A stretch of 42,958 nucleotides of DNA from Malikia granosa (lineage in GTDB: Bacteria; Pseudomonadota; Gammaproteobacteria; Burkholderiales; Burkholderiaceae_C), in assembly GCF_002980595.1 (NCBI RefSeq), contig NZ_PVLQ01000004.1, forward strand, positions 1 to 42,958, read 5' to 3'. Position 1 is the stretch's first letter, and each line of letters opens with the position of its first letter. Of this stretch, positions 7,542 through 16,304 are shown one piece after another. The notes beneath the pieces were generated by a model, which saw nothing but the letters and a program-made list of their open reading frames with translations, ran no database searches and was not told the DNA's origin. Position numbers and translations under genes: made by a program.

Positions 7542-9617
7542 TCAGCCCGGGCTGCGCAGGCGCTCGACCAGGGCCTGCGCCTCGGGCGACGGCGGCGGGG
7601 TCAGCCAGCTGACCAGCAGGATGACGGCAAAGCCCAGCGGCACGCCGAAGACGCCGGCCGAGATCGGATCGACGCCCCACCAGAGCTGGACCGGCCCGCT
7701 CAGGCCGAACAGCGAGCGCAGCCAGGGCTGGGTGGTCGCCACGTAGTAGATGGTCAGGCCCAGGCCGGCGAGCATGCCGGCAGCGGCGGCCGGACCGGTG
7801 GCGCGCTTCCAGAAGATGCCCAGCACCAGCGCCGGGAAGAAGGCCGAGGCCGCCAGCGAGAAGGCGGCCGAGACCAGGAACAGGATGTCGGCCGGCTTGA
7901 GCGCGGCGATGTAGGCGGCGATCAGCGCCATCATCAGCAGCACGACCTTGGTCAGCGTGACGCGGCGCGCGGTCGAGGCGCTCGGGTCGACCATCTTGAA
8001 GTAGAGGTCGTGGCTCAGCGCATTGGCCATGGTCAGCAGCAGCCCGTCGGCGGTCGAGAGCGCCGCGGCCAGCGCGCCGGCCGCCACCAGCCCCGAGATC
8101 ACGAAGGGCAGGCCCGCGATCTCGGCCGAGGCCAGCATGATCACGTCGCTGCCCAGGCTGAGCTCGTTGAACTGCAGCCGGCCGTCGGCATTGATGTCCT
8201 TGAAATGGATCAGGGAGGCATCGACCCGACTCCAGGCCGAGACCCAGGCCGGCAGCTGATCGATCCGGGTGCCGACCAGCTGGTACAGGATCTCGTGCTT
8301 GACCAGCACGGCCAGCGCCGGCGCGGTGAAGTAGACCAGCGCGATGAAGAACAGCGTCCAGGCGACCGAGTTGCGCGCAGCCTTGACATCGGGCACGGTG
8401 TAGTAGCGCGCCAGCACATGGGGCAGGCTGGCCGTGCCGACCATCAGGCAGAACACCAGTGCCAGGAAGTTCAGCCGCGAGGACTCGAACTCCAGCCGCT
8501 GGGCGGCGTTGCCATCCGGGTCGCCCGCGTAGGGGCGCGCGTGCGGCGGCATGCCGCCCAGCGGCAGCATCTTGGACTCGGCCTCCTCGAGCTCGCGGCG
8601 CCAGAGTCGGCGTGCGCCAGCCTCGTCGCGCGGCAGCTGGTACAGCGCGCGCTCGGCGGTCGCGATGTCCTCGGGCGCCGCCGGCAGCTGGCGCAGGTCG
8701 TCGAGCCAGAGCTGGGCCAGCGCCCGGTCCTGGGCCAGCGCCGCGGACGGGTTCTCGAGCTTGGAGCGCAGCAGGTCGGCCTGGTGGCGATACAGGCTCA
8801 TGACCTCGAGTTCGCGCGGGTCGCGCGCGAGTTCGCGCTCGCGCGCGCTGACACGCTCGAGCTGCTGGCCGTAGACCAGCTGCGGCAGCGGCGAGCCAGT
8901 CTGCTTGACCGAGAGCCAGGCCACCGGCAGCAGGAAGGCGACCAGCATCACCAGGTACTGCGCGACCTGGGTCCAGGTGACCGCGCGCATGCCGCCCAGG
9001 AAGGAGCAGATCAGCATGCCGCCCAGTCCGAGGAAGACGCCGAGCTCGAAGGCCAGCCCGGTCAGGCGCGAGGCGATCAGGCCGACGCCGTAGAGCTGTG
9101 CCACCACATAGGTGAAGGAGCACAGGACCGAGGCGAACACGCCCATCATGCGCGGCCAGTGACCGCCGTAGCGCTCGCCCAGGAAGTCGGGAATGGTGAA
9201 GCCGCCGAAGCGGCGCAGATAGGGCGCGAGCAACAGGCTGACCAGGCAATAGCCGCCGGTCCAGCCGAGCACGAAGGCCAGCCCGTTGTAGCCCTGCAGG
9301 TAGAGCGTGCCGGCCAGGCCGATGAAGGAGGCCGCCGACATCCAGTCGGCCGCGGTGGCCATGCCGTTGTAGACCGCCGGGATGCGGCGGCCGGCGACGT
9401 AATACTCGACCGGATCGGTGGTGCGGCTGATGATGCCGATGCCGGCATAGAGCGCCACGGTCGAGAGCAGGAAGATCAGGCCGATGGCCTCGCGCGACAG
9501 GCCCAGGCTCTCGAGCCAGGACAGGGTCAGGATGAAGACGATGAAGCCGGCCACATAGGCGCGATAGACGCGGTTGAGCTGGCGGCCATAGGACTGGCCG
9601 GCGCCAGCCTCGCTCAT
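7542..9617 (-). CDS. Sodium:solute symporter, large subunit (SSF family, VC_2705 type)
   Basis: Inner-membrane sodium-coupled carrier; members of this subfamily are often annotated as acetate/cation symporters, but the substrate is not established from sequence. It has 691 residues. The start is the ATG at 9617, which overlaps the stop of the upstream DUF4212 gene (ATGA). Hydrophobic segments run throughout, with SSF-type stretches such as ATAADWMSAASFIGLAGTLY and AAALSTADGLLLTMANALSHD. Between helices lies a long hydrophilic, Arg/Glu-rich insert (about 220-320). A later EF-hand-like stretch, DINADGRLQFNELSLGSD, is typical of this subgroup. Upstream-extended readings of the frame are not supported. 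Confidence 0.88.
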   Translation of the reverse strand: MSEAGAGQSYGRQLNRVYRAYVAGFIVFILTLSWLESLGLSREAIGLIFLLSTVALYAGIGIISRTTDPVEYYVAGRRIPAVYNGMATAADWMSAASFIGLAGTLYLQGYNGLAFVLGWTGGYCLVSLLLAPYLRRFGGFTIPDFLGERYGGHWPRMMGVFASVLCSFTYVVAQLYGVGLIASRLTGLAFELGVFLGLGGMLICSFLGGMRAVTWTQVAQYLVMLVAFLLPVAWLSVKQTGSPLPQLVYGQQLERVSARERELARDPRELEVMSLYRHQADLLRSKLENPSAALAQDRALAQLWLDDLRQLPAAPEDIATAERALYQLPRDEAGARRLWRRELEEAESKMLPLGGMPPHARPYAGDPDGNAAQRLEFESSRLNFLALVFCLMVGTASLPHVLARYYTVPDVKAARNSVAWTLFFIALVYFTAPALAVLVKHEILYQLVGTRIDQLPAWVSAWSRVDASLIHFKDINADGRLQFNELSLGSDVIMLASAEIAGLPFVISGLVAAGALAAALSTADGLLLTMANALSHDLYFKMVDPSASTARRVTLTKVVLLMMALIAAYIAALKPADILFLVSAAFSLAASAFFPALVLGIFWKRATGPAAAAGMLAGLGLTIYYVATTQPWLRSLFGLSGPVQLWWGVDPISAGVFGVPLGFAVILLVSWLTPPPSPEAQALVERLRSPG

Positions 9618-9880
9618 GCCGGGGGCCGCCCTTGGGAATCGAGCTGGCTGGCGTCGAGCCGGTTCATGATCCAGGCATAGCCGATCACGATCAGCAGATA
9701 GATCAGCAGCGCACCCTGGGCGGCAAGCCAGAAGTTGAAGCCCCAGCCAAGGAAGATGAAGTCGAGCTCGCGCGCGTACCAGCCCAGGCCGAAAGTCACG
9801 ACGAAGCCCAGCAGCAGGCCGGCAGCGATCAGCCGGCGGTTCAGGCGCCAGTAGCGTTCGGGGCTCAGGGGTGATGGCAT
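9614..9880 (-). CDS. Sodium/substrate symporter small subunit (DUF4212)
   Basis: Short membrane protein of 88 residues with two hydrophobic helices (about 17-35 and 44-70). It carries the family hallmarks YWRLNRRLIAAGLLLGF and the phrase FNFWLAAQGALLIYLLIVIGYAW. DUF4212 proteins are encoded just before VC_2705-type symporters and are taken to be their small partner. Here the two genes overlap by four bases, so translational coupling is likely. Confidence 0.9.
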   Translation of the reverse strand: MPSPLSPERYWRLNRRLIAAGLLLGFVVTFGLGWYARELDFIFLGWGFNFWLAAQGALLIYLLIVIGYAWIMNRLDASQLDSQGRPPA

Positions 9881-10049
9881 CGGAGGGCGAATATAGCAGC
9901 AAGCCCGATGACAGCGGGCCCGCCTGTCACGCTATTGTCGTCTGCGTTTCCCTACGCGATCCTGACGACCGCTGGTGCTCCCCGGCAGGAGAGCAGGCGC
10001 CTGGCTGGCCAGGCCAGCGCTGTCCGAAGCCGGCAGGCACCGGCTGGCA

Positions 10050-10208
10050 TCAGCTGCAGCGGCCGCAGGTGCCGCAGCTCGAGCAGGCCTTGGCGCCACC
10101 GCTACCGGCGACAGTCGGCTTGCGCCGGCGCCACTGGCGGCGCAGCAGGAACAGGCCGGCGACGGCAACGAGAGCCAGCGTGAGGATCAGGTCCAGGGTT
10201 TCGTTCAT
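10050..10208 (-). CDS. FeoB-associated Cys-rich small membrane protein
   Basis: A 52-residue gene starting one base after the feoB stop (TGA-C-ATG). One membrane helix (about 6-22, LILTLALVAVAGLFLL) is followed by a very basic stretch (RRQWRRRKP). The tail has four cysteines (CSSCGTCGRC, residues 42-51) that could bind iron, zinc or a cluster. Small Cys-rich partners of FeoB are known and occupy the feoC position in some bacteria; its role in ferrous iron transport is inferred from position and the Cys tail. Confidence 0.8.
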   Translation of the reverse strand: MNETLDLILTLALVAVAGLFLLRRQWRRRKPTVAGSGGAKACSSCGTCGRCS

Positions 10209-10209
10209 G

Positions 10210-12156
10210 TCAACTCCAGTGCAGGGCCAGCCGGTAGGTCAGCCAGGATGCGGCATAGGCCAGCGAGAACAGCAGCGCGACCATGGTCGCCGGCATGGCC
10301 CAGCCGCCGGTCTCGCGGCGCACCACCGCGAGCGTCGCGATGCATTGCGGCGCGTAGACGAACCAGACCAGCAGCGACAGGCCGGTGGCCAGCGACCAGT
10401 CGGCCGCGATCAGCGGCGCCAGCGCGCTGCCGACCGCGTCGCCGCTTTGCGACAGCGCATAGACGGTGCCGAGCGCGCCGACCACGACCTCGCGCGCGGC
10501 CATGCCGGGCACCAGCGCGACGGCGATCTGCCAGTTGAAGCCGATCGGTTCGAACAGCAGCGCCAGCCACTGGCCCAGGCGGCCGGCCAGGCTATATTCG
10601 ATCGCGCTGCCAGCGTAGCCGGCCGGAGCCTGCGGGAAGGTGGACAGGAACCAGAGCAGGATGGTCAGCGCCAGGATCACGCCACCGACGTTGCGCAGGA
10701 AAATCTGCGCGCGCTGCCAGAGCCCGATCAGCAGGTCCTTCGGGCGCGGCCAGTGGTAGTCGGGCAGTTCCATCATGAGCTGGGCCGGCTCGCCGGAGCG
10801 GCCGACCCATTTGAGCGCAAAGGCCAGCGCCACCGCGGAGACCATGCCGAGCAGGTAGAGGCCGAACAGCACCAGGCCCTGCAACTGCAGGCCCCAGACC
10901 TCGCGTGCCGGGATGAAGGCGCCGATCAGCAAGGCGTAGACCGGCAAGCGGGCCGAGCAGGTCATCAGCGGTGCGATCAGGATCGTGACCCAGCGCGCGC
11001 GCCGGTCGGCGATGGTGCGCGCGGCCATGATGCCGGGAATGGCACAGGCAAAGCTCGACAGCAGCGGGATGAAGGAGCGGCCCGACAGGCCGAGCCCGCC
11101 CATCAGCCGGTCAAGCAACAGGGCAGCGCGCGGCAGATAGCCCGACTCCTCGAGCAGCAGGATGAAGAAGAACAGGATCAGGATCTGGGGCAGGAAGACC
11201 AGCACCCCGCCCGCGCCAGCGACCACGCCATCGACCAGCAGGCTGCGCAGCAGGCCCTCGGGCACCAGGGCCGAGACGCCTTGGCCGACGGCCTCGGTCG
11301 CGGACTCAATCAGGCCCATCGGCCAGGCGGCCCAACTGAACACGGCCTGGAACACGAGAAAGAGCAGCACCAGCAGCACCAGGCTGCCCAGCAGCGGCTG
11401 CAGCAGCCAGGCGTCGAGCCGGTGCGACCAGGCGTGCGGCGGCAGGGCCAGGTCCAGCCCGGACTCGGCCAGCCAGGCCTGGGCCTGCGCATCGTCTTGG
11501 GCCGCCTGTGCGGCATCGACGGGCGCAACGGGTTCGGGCGCGCCGGCCTGTGGCTGGTCCGCTGCGGCGGCAGTCGCCGGAAAGGTAGCCTTGCCCTGCT
11601 CCACGGCAGGCCAGATGCCGGGTCGGTCGAGCAAGGCGCGCAGACCATCGGTGCCCTGGGCCGTGATGCCGGTGGCCTCGACCACCGGGGCGCCGATGGC
11701 GCGCTCGAGCGCTGCCAGGTCGAGCTCGCGACCCTGCGCGCGCACCCGGTCCATCATGTTGACGATCACCAGCAGCGGCAGTTGCAGCCGCTTGAGCGCG
11801 GCGACCAGCCGCAGGCCGCGGCGCAAGCGGGTGGCGTCTACGACCACGGCGGTCAGGTCGGGCGCGCGCTCCTGCAGGCTGCGCCCGAGCACGACCGAGC
11901 AGGCCACGGCCTCGTCCTCGCTGCTGGCGTTCAGGCTGTAGCTGCCCGGCAGGTCGATCACCGAGACGCTGCGGCCGGCAGCGGTCTTCATCAGGCCGCG
12001 CTTGAGCTCGACCGTGACGCCGGCGTAGTTGCCGACCTTCTGCTGGCTGCCGGTCAGGCGGTTGAACAGCGCGGTCTTGCCACAGTTGGGGTTGCCGAGC
12101 AGAGCCAGGCGTTTTTGCGCCAGTCCGCCGAGGTCGATGGCCTGAGCCTGGCTCAT
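10210..12156 (-). CDS. feoB: Ferrous iron transport protein B
   Basis: Inner-membrane Fe(II) transporter with a cytoplasmic GTPase domain. It has 648 residues, shorter than the ~770 of E. coli. G1 is GNPNCGKTALF (21-31), followed by the switch region with NYAGVTVE, G3 DLPGSYSL (about 68) and G4 NMMDRV (about 133). The linker after the G domain is Ala/Pro/Gln-rich instead of a full helical GDI region. The transporter core has Gate motifs, including SSFACAIPGIMAARTI and APLMTCSARLPVYALLIGAF with the conserved Cys residues. It overlaps feoA by four bases and is followed by the Cys-rich gene. Confidence 0.96.
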   Translation of the reverse strand: MSQAQAIDLGGLAQKRLALLGNPNCGKTALFNRLTGSQQKVGNYAGVTVELKRGLMKTAAGRSVSVIDLPGSYSLNASSEDEAVACSVVLGRSLQERAPDLTAVVVDATRLRRGLRLVAALKRLQLPLLVIVNMMDRVRAQGRELDLAALERAIGAPVVEATGITAQGTDGLRALLDRPGIWPAVEQGKATFPATAAAADQPQAGAPEPVAPVDAAQAAQDDAQAQAWLAESGLDLALPPHAWSHRLDAWLLQPLLGSLVLLVLLFLVFQAVFSWAAWPMGLIESATEAVGQGVSALVPEGLLRSLLVDGVVAGAGGVLVFLPQILILFFFILLLEESGYLPRAALLLDRLMGGLGLSGRSFIPLLSSFACAIPGIMAARTIADRRARWVTILIAPLMTCSARLPVYALLIGAFIPAREVWGLQLQGLVLFGLYLLGMVSAVALAFALKWVGRSGEPAQLMMELPDYHWPRPKDLLIGLWQRAQIFLRNVGGVILALTILLWFLSTFPQAPAGYAGSAIEYSLAGRLGQWLALLFEPIGFNWQIAVALVPGMAAREVVVGALGTVYALSQSGDAVGSALAPLIAADWSLATGLSLLVWFVYAPQCIATLAVVRRETGGWAMPATMVALLFSLAYAASWLTYRLALHWS

Positions 12157-12380
12157 GCGGCCTCCAGCAGGATCTGGCTGGCTTCGGACGGACGCAGGCC
12201 GAACACCGCCGGACCGACCTGGACCACGATTGCGCCTTGCCTGAACCAGCTGCGCCGCAGCACCCTGACCTGCTCGTGCGGCAGGAAGCCGAGTTCAAGC
12301 AGGCGCGCATTGTTGCTGCCGCCCGCTGCGATGCGCTGCCACTGCCCGACCGGGGCCTGGCTCAAATTGGATGGATGCAA
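12153..12380 (-). CDS. feoA: Ferrous iron transport protein A
   Basis: Small SH3-fold cytoplasmic protein that supports FeoB. It has 75 residues, with the FeoA core RLLELGFLPHEQVRVLRR and the terminal GLRPSEASQILLE. The start is a TTG at 12380 with GTGAGG five bases upstream. The nearby ATG (12396 on the minus strand) meets a stop two codons later, so it is not the start. The gene leads the feoA-feoB-Cys-rich operon, and the Fur box lies 17 bases upstream of its start. Confidence 0.93.
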   Translation of the reverse strand: MHPSNLSQAPVGQWQRIAAGGSNNARLLELGFLPHEQVRVLRRSWFRQGAIVVQVGPAVFGLRPSEASQILLEAA

Positions 12381-12396
12381 GGGAACCTCACAACAT

Positions 12397-12417
12397 GAAT
12401 GAGAATCGATCTCATTC
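12397..12417 (-). promoter_or_regulatory. Fur box over the feo promoter
   Basis: A perfect inverted repeat with 8-bp arms (gaatgaga / tctcattc) around a five-base centre, matching the GAGAAT...TCTC style of Fur operators. On the minus strand a TAGAAT -10 (12419-12414) overlaps it, and TCGCCA (12442-12437) stands 17 bases upstream as a -35. Fur with iron should therefore block feoAB transcription. Fur control of feo is well established; this site is my reading of the sequence. Confidence 0.85.
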
Positions 12418-12497
12418 TAGCACCAATGACTGGATGTGGCGAGACGGCACGAGGTCTGGCAGTCCGGAACCAGCGGCGGATTGGCCACAATAGGCCC

Positions 12498-13424
12498 ATG
12501 AGTTCGAACACACCTACCCGACCGGACTGGAAGCTGCTGCTGCGCATGACCCGTCCCGGCTTCCTGGCCATCACCGCAGTGGCCTGCCTGCTGGGCCTGG
12601 CAACGGCGGCCACTGGCGAGCGCCCGATCGACTGGCTGCTGGCGCTGCTGACGCTGGTGCTCGCACTGGCGGCTCATGCCGGCGCGAATGTGCTGAACGA
12701 CTACCACGATGCGCTCAACGGTGCCGATGCGGCAAACCGGGACGGGCTGTTTCCGTTCACGGGCGGCTCCAGGCTGATCCAGCAGGGCCGGGTCACGCCG
12801 GAGCAGACCCGTGCGCTGGCAAATTGGCTGCTGGCGGGCGTGGTGCTGGGCGGGCTGCTGCTGGCCTGGGCCACGGGCGGCGGACTGCTGCTGGTCGGAC
12901 TGGCCGGGCTGGCGCTGGGCTGGGCCTATTCGGCGCCGCCGCTCAAGCTGATGTCGCGCGGCCTGGGCGAGTTGGCCGTGGCGCTGGCCTGGGGGCTGAT
13001 CGTGGTCGGTGCCGACCATGTGCAGCGGCAGCAGTTCCTGCCGCTGCCGGCGCTGGCCGCGCTCAGCTATGCGCTGCTGATGGCCAATATCCTGCTCGTC
13101 AACGGCCTGCCCGATGCCGCCTCGGATGCCCGGGTCGGCAAGCGCACGCTGGCCGTCAGGCTGGGCGCAAGAGGCAGCGCCCTGCTCTACCTGCTGATCG
13201 CGCTGCTGGCGCATGGCTGGCTGGCCTTCGCGGCGCTGCAGCAGTTGCAGCCGCTGGCAACGCTCTGGGGCCTGCTGGCGCTGCCGCTGTCGCTCGCGGC
13301 CGCCTGGTGGCTCTGGCGCCAGGCCGAGCAGCCAGCCGGACTGCGCCCGGCCATCGTGCTGACGATAGGCGCCGGGCTGGTGCACGGTCTGTGCATGGCC
13401 GCCGGACTGGCCGGCCTGGGCTGA
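12498..13424 (+). CDS. UbiA-family prenyltransferase (MenA-like)
   Basis: Integral membrane enzyme that would join a polyprenyl chain to an aromatic acceptor. It has 308 residues and many hydrophobic helices. The two Asp-rich Mg-prenyl-diphosphate sites are visible: NDYHDALNGAD (about 74-84) and DAASDARVGKRTLAVRLG (about 210). The pattern with GLFPFTGGSRLIQQG resembles MenA-type enzymes, but the acceptor cannot be named from sequence. The ATG at 12498 is chosen because the earlier in-frame start (12399) lies inside the Fur box region and adds non-conserved sequence. It is divergent from feoA. Confidence 0.85.
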   Translation: MSSNTPTRPDWKLLLRMTRPGFLAITAVACLLGLATAATGERPIDWLLALLTLVLALAAHAGANVLNDYHDALNGADAANRDGLFPFTGGSRLIQQGRVTPEQTRALANWLLAGVVLGGLLLAWATGGGLLLVGLAGLALGWAYSAPPLKLMSRGLGELAVALAWGLIVVGADHVQRQQFLPLPALAALSYALLMANILLVNGLPDAASDARVGKRTLAVRLGARGSALLYLLIALLAHGWLAFAALQQLQPLATLWGLLALPLSLAAAWWLWRQAEQPAGLRPAIVLTIGAGLVHGLCMAAGLAGLG

Positions 13425-13461
13425 CAGTAAGGCCCGCCCGCGCGAACTTCGCGGAGCGGCT

Positions 13462-16203
13462 TCAGCGGCCGCTGGCCCAGACGATGCGGGCCGGCAGCAG
13501 GTAGCGGCGCAGCGCCGCATTGGCCTCGTCGGCCGTCACGCGGGCCATGCGGACCTCGAAATCGGCCAGCCAGGCCGGATCGCGGCCATGCAGCAGCCCC
13601 TGCGCGAGCAGGCCGGCGTAGCCGGCCTCGGACCTGAGCAGGGTCTTGCGCGACTCGAGCCAGGTGCGGCGCGCGCGCTCGATCTCGTCGGGCGTCAGGC
13701 CGTCGCGCAGCGCGCGCGAAAGTTCATCCTGCAGCGCGGCCAGCGCATCGGCGGCGCGCGCAGTCGCAGCGCTGGCGTACAGCGTCAGCGTGCTGCGCGG
13801 ATCGGGACCGTCGTTGTCGAGGCTGGCGCCAGCGCCATAGGCCAGCCCTTCTTGCTCGCGCAGCCGGCGCCAGATCCGGCTGTCGGAGTTGCCGCCGAGC
13901 GCCTCGACCGCCAGCCGCAGCGCGGGGTAGTCGGGCGACTCCATCGAGAGCGGCAGCAGCGCCAGGCCGCTGAGGCTGGCATTGGCCTGGCCGGGCATGG
14001 CGATGTCGATCGGGCTGGCATCGAGCGGCTGCGGCGCCGCGGGGTCGGCAATGCGTGCATAGGGCTGGCGCGCCGGCGGCAGGCGCGCGATGCGGGTCCA
14101 GAGCCCGCGCAGGGCATCCTGGTCGAAGTCGCCGACCAGCGCCAGCCGCGCCTGCGCCAGGCCAGAAAAATCACTGACGCAGGACTTGACCTCGGCCAGG
14201 GTGAGCGCGCGCAGCTCCTGCAGTTGCTGCTGCAGCTGGCGCGGCTGGCGCGGGTGACCGGCGGGATAGTTGTCGAAGCGCAACCGGCTCTCGACCGCGG
14301 CCAGCCTTGCCGGTTGCTGCAGCGCGGCCTCGAGCCTGGCCACGCTGGCGGCGCGCAGGCGCGAGAACTCGGCCTCGGGCAGCAGCGGATCGGCCCAGAC
14401 CGACAGCAGCAGCTCGAGAGCAGGCGCGAGCTGGTCCTTCGGCGCCTCGAGGAAGATGCCGTCCAGGCCCAGGCTCCAGCGCGCATGCAGCGCCTCGAGC
14501 CGGGCGTTGAGGGCGTCGCGGTCCAGGCCGGCACCGCCATAGGCCAGCAGGCGGTCGGCCATGTCGCAGGCGGTGCGACGCCCTGCCAGCGCGACGGGAT
14601 TGCCCCAGTCATGGCCCAGCGCCAGCCAGGCCAAGTCGCCGCCCGTGCGGCGCCGCAGCTGCAACGCCTGCACCCGGCTGTCGCCCAGATCGACCCGGCG
14701 CAGCGCAGCGGCCAGCTCGGCCATGGACTGTGGCGGCGGATCGGCCGCCAGCGCGAGCGCGGGCCAGTCCTTGCCCGCGACCAGGGACAAGGCGGCGGCG
14801 GGCAGCGGCTCCCCGGGGGAGCTGATGGCATCGGCGTGGCGCAGCAGCACGTCGCTGCGCTGGCCGGCGACGGTCCAGCGGCGCAGCGCGGCATTGGCTT
14901 CTTCCAGCTTGATCTCGCGCAGCAGGTCGAGCTGCCAGAACAGCAGCCGCCAGTCGCCGGCGACCTCGGCCTGGGACAGCAGCGCGGCCACCGCCTCGTG
15001 GTCGCCGCGCAGGCGCTCGAAGGCGTTGAGCTGCTCGCGCCGGGCGCGCTCGAGCTGTTCGGCGCTGATGCCGCGCGCGGCCGCCTGCTCGAGATGGCGC
15101 CCGAGGGCCGAGGACAGCACTACCGCGTCGCCATCGCGCCCCTGCGAGGCGGTCGCGATCCATTCGCCGTAGTCGGCCTGCAGGCGCACGCCGCAATAGG
15201 CGCTGGCGGCGAGCTGTTGCTCGAGCACCAGTTGGCGCCGCAAGCTGCCCCAGTCGGGGTCGCAGACTGCCGCCGATGCCAGGTCCAGCGCGTGGGCCTC
15301 GCGCTGGCGCAGGCCGGGTAGGCGCCAGGCGCTGGCCGCCAGGGTGGTGCCGGCCGGCAGCCAGAGCTCGCTGCGCCGGGTCGCGGCTTCGGACGGCTCG
15401 CGCGTCCAGTGGCTCACGCGCGGCTGATCCGGATTGCTGGCCTGGGCAAACTGGCTGGCGGCCAGCGCCAGCACCTGCTGCGGATCGAACTGGCCGGAGA
15501 CGATCAGCGCCGCGTTGTCGGGCCGGTAGTGGCGACGGTGAAAGGCCTGCAGCGCCTCGAAGGGGGCGCCCTCGATGTCGCTGCGCGCGCCTATCGTGGG
15601 GCGGCCGTAGCCATGCCAGGCATAGCTCAGACGCTGCAGCGCGCGCATCACGACCGGCATCGGTTCGCGCTCCTGGCGCTCGAACTCGTTGCGCACCACC
15701 GTCATCTCGCTGGAGAGGTCCTCGCGCGTGAAGCGCGGGCGGATGAAGCGGTCGGCCTCGATGCGGATCGCTTCTGCGATCTTGTTGGGCTCTGCCGCGA
15801 CGGTCTCGAAGTAGTTGGTGCGGTCGGCGGTCGTGGTGCCGTTCCAGCGCGCACCCAGGGCGGTGAGGTCGCGCTTGAGGTCGGCGCGCTCGCCCGCGCC
15901 CTTGAACAGCAGGTGCTCGAGCAAGTGCGCCATGCCGGTCTCGCCATAGCCTTCGAGCTTGCTGCCGCTCTTGACGAGCAGCTCGACGCGCGCGCTGCCT
16001 GCAGTAGGGAAAGGCGCGAGGATGATCTTGAAGCCGTTGGCCAGCGTCCAGGAGGCGATGCCGCCGGCCTGGGCGTCGAGCCTGGCCTGCGGGGCGGTGG
16101 GCAGGGTTGCCGGCCAGGCCGGGTCGGCAGCATCAGCGGTAGCAGCCTGGGCTGACAAGCCGAGGGGAATGAGCAGCAGGGAAAGCAAGCGCGGCAGATC
16201 CAT
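13462..16203 (-). CDS. Exported M16-family zinc metallopeptidase
   Basis: Pitrilysin-type protease of 913 residues, made of two tandem M16 halves, likely acting in the periplasm. The signal peptide is MDLPRLLSLLLIPLGLSAQA. The inverted zinc motif HLLEH (93-97) is followed by the third ligand Glu about 76 residues later (VVRNEFER, Glu173). The second half has the typical C-terminal phrases LRLAVEALGGNSDSRIWRRL and REQEGLAYGAGA, where the substrate-binding R/Y pair sits. The start at 16203 is chosen over 16251 because the signal peptide begins there. It converges with the prenyltransferase gene, 37 bases away. Confidence 0.92.
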   Translation of the reverse strand: MDLPRLLSLLLIPLGLSAQAATADAADPAWPATLPTAPQARLDAQAGGIASWTLANGFKIILAPFPTAGSARVELLVKSGSKLEGYGETGMAHLLEHLLFKGAGERADLKRDLTALGARWNGTTTADRTNYFETVAAEPNKIAEAIRIEADRFIRPRFTREDLSSEMTVVRNEFERQEREPMPVVMRALQRLSYAWHGYGRPTIGARSDIEGAPFEALQAFHRRHYRPDNAALIVSGQFDPQQVLALAASQFAQASNPDQPRVSHWTREPSEAATRRSELWLPAGTTLAASAWRLPGLRQREAHALDLASAAVCDPDWGSLRRQLVLEQQLAASAYCGVRLQADYGEWIATASQGRDGDAVVLSSALGRHLEQAAARGISAEQLERARREQLNAFERLRGDHEAVAALLSQAEVAGDWRLLFWQLDLLREIKLEEANAALRRWTVAGQRSDVLLRHADAISSPGEPLPAAALSLVAGKDWPALALAADPPPQSMAELAAALRRVDLGDSRVQALQLRRRTGGDLAWLALGHDWGNPVALAGRRTACDMADRLLAYGGAGLDRDALNARLEALHARWSLGLDGIFLEAPKDQLAPALELLLSVWADPLLPEAEFSRLRAASVARLEAALQQPARLAAVESRLRFDNYPAGHPRQPRQLQQQLQELRALTLAEVKSCVSDFSGLAQARLALVGDFDQDALRGLWTRIARLPPARQPYARIADPAAPQPLDASPIDIAMPGQANASLSGLALLPLSMESPDYPALRLAVEALGGNSDSRIWRRLREQEGLAYGAGASLDNDGPDPRSTLTLYASAATARAADALAALQDELSRALRDGLTPDEIERARRTWLESRKTLLRSEAGYAGLLAQGLLHGRDPAWLADFEVRMARVTADEANAALRRYLLPARIVWASGR

Positions 16204-16304
16204 GGCGAGATAGTCTAGTCCTGGGATGGGGAAGCCGGAATTCCCTGCCACAAGGAGCGGTTTTTTGGTTATCTTGTTGAAAAGCTACAAGCCAGGGAGG
16301 CCAA

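Noticed and set aside
7535-7556. GC-rich hairpin at the end of the symporter gene
   Set aside because: The inverted repeat (gcccggg / cccgggc) has no following T-run, so it is not called as a terminator.
7020-9680. Open frame of 886 codons opposite rpsF and the symporter
   Set aside because: It spans known genes and an intergenic promoter, and its translation is compositionally biased without motifs.
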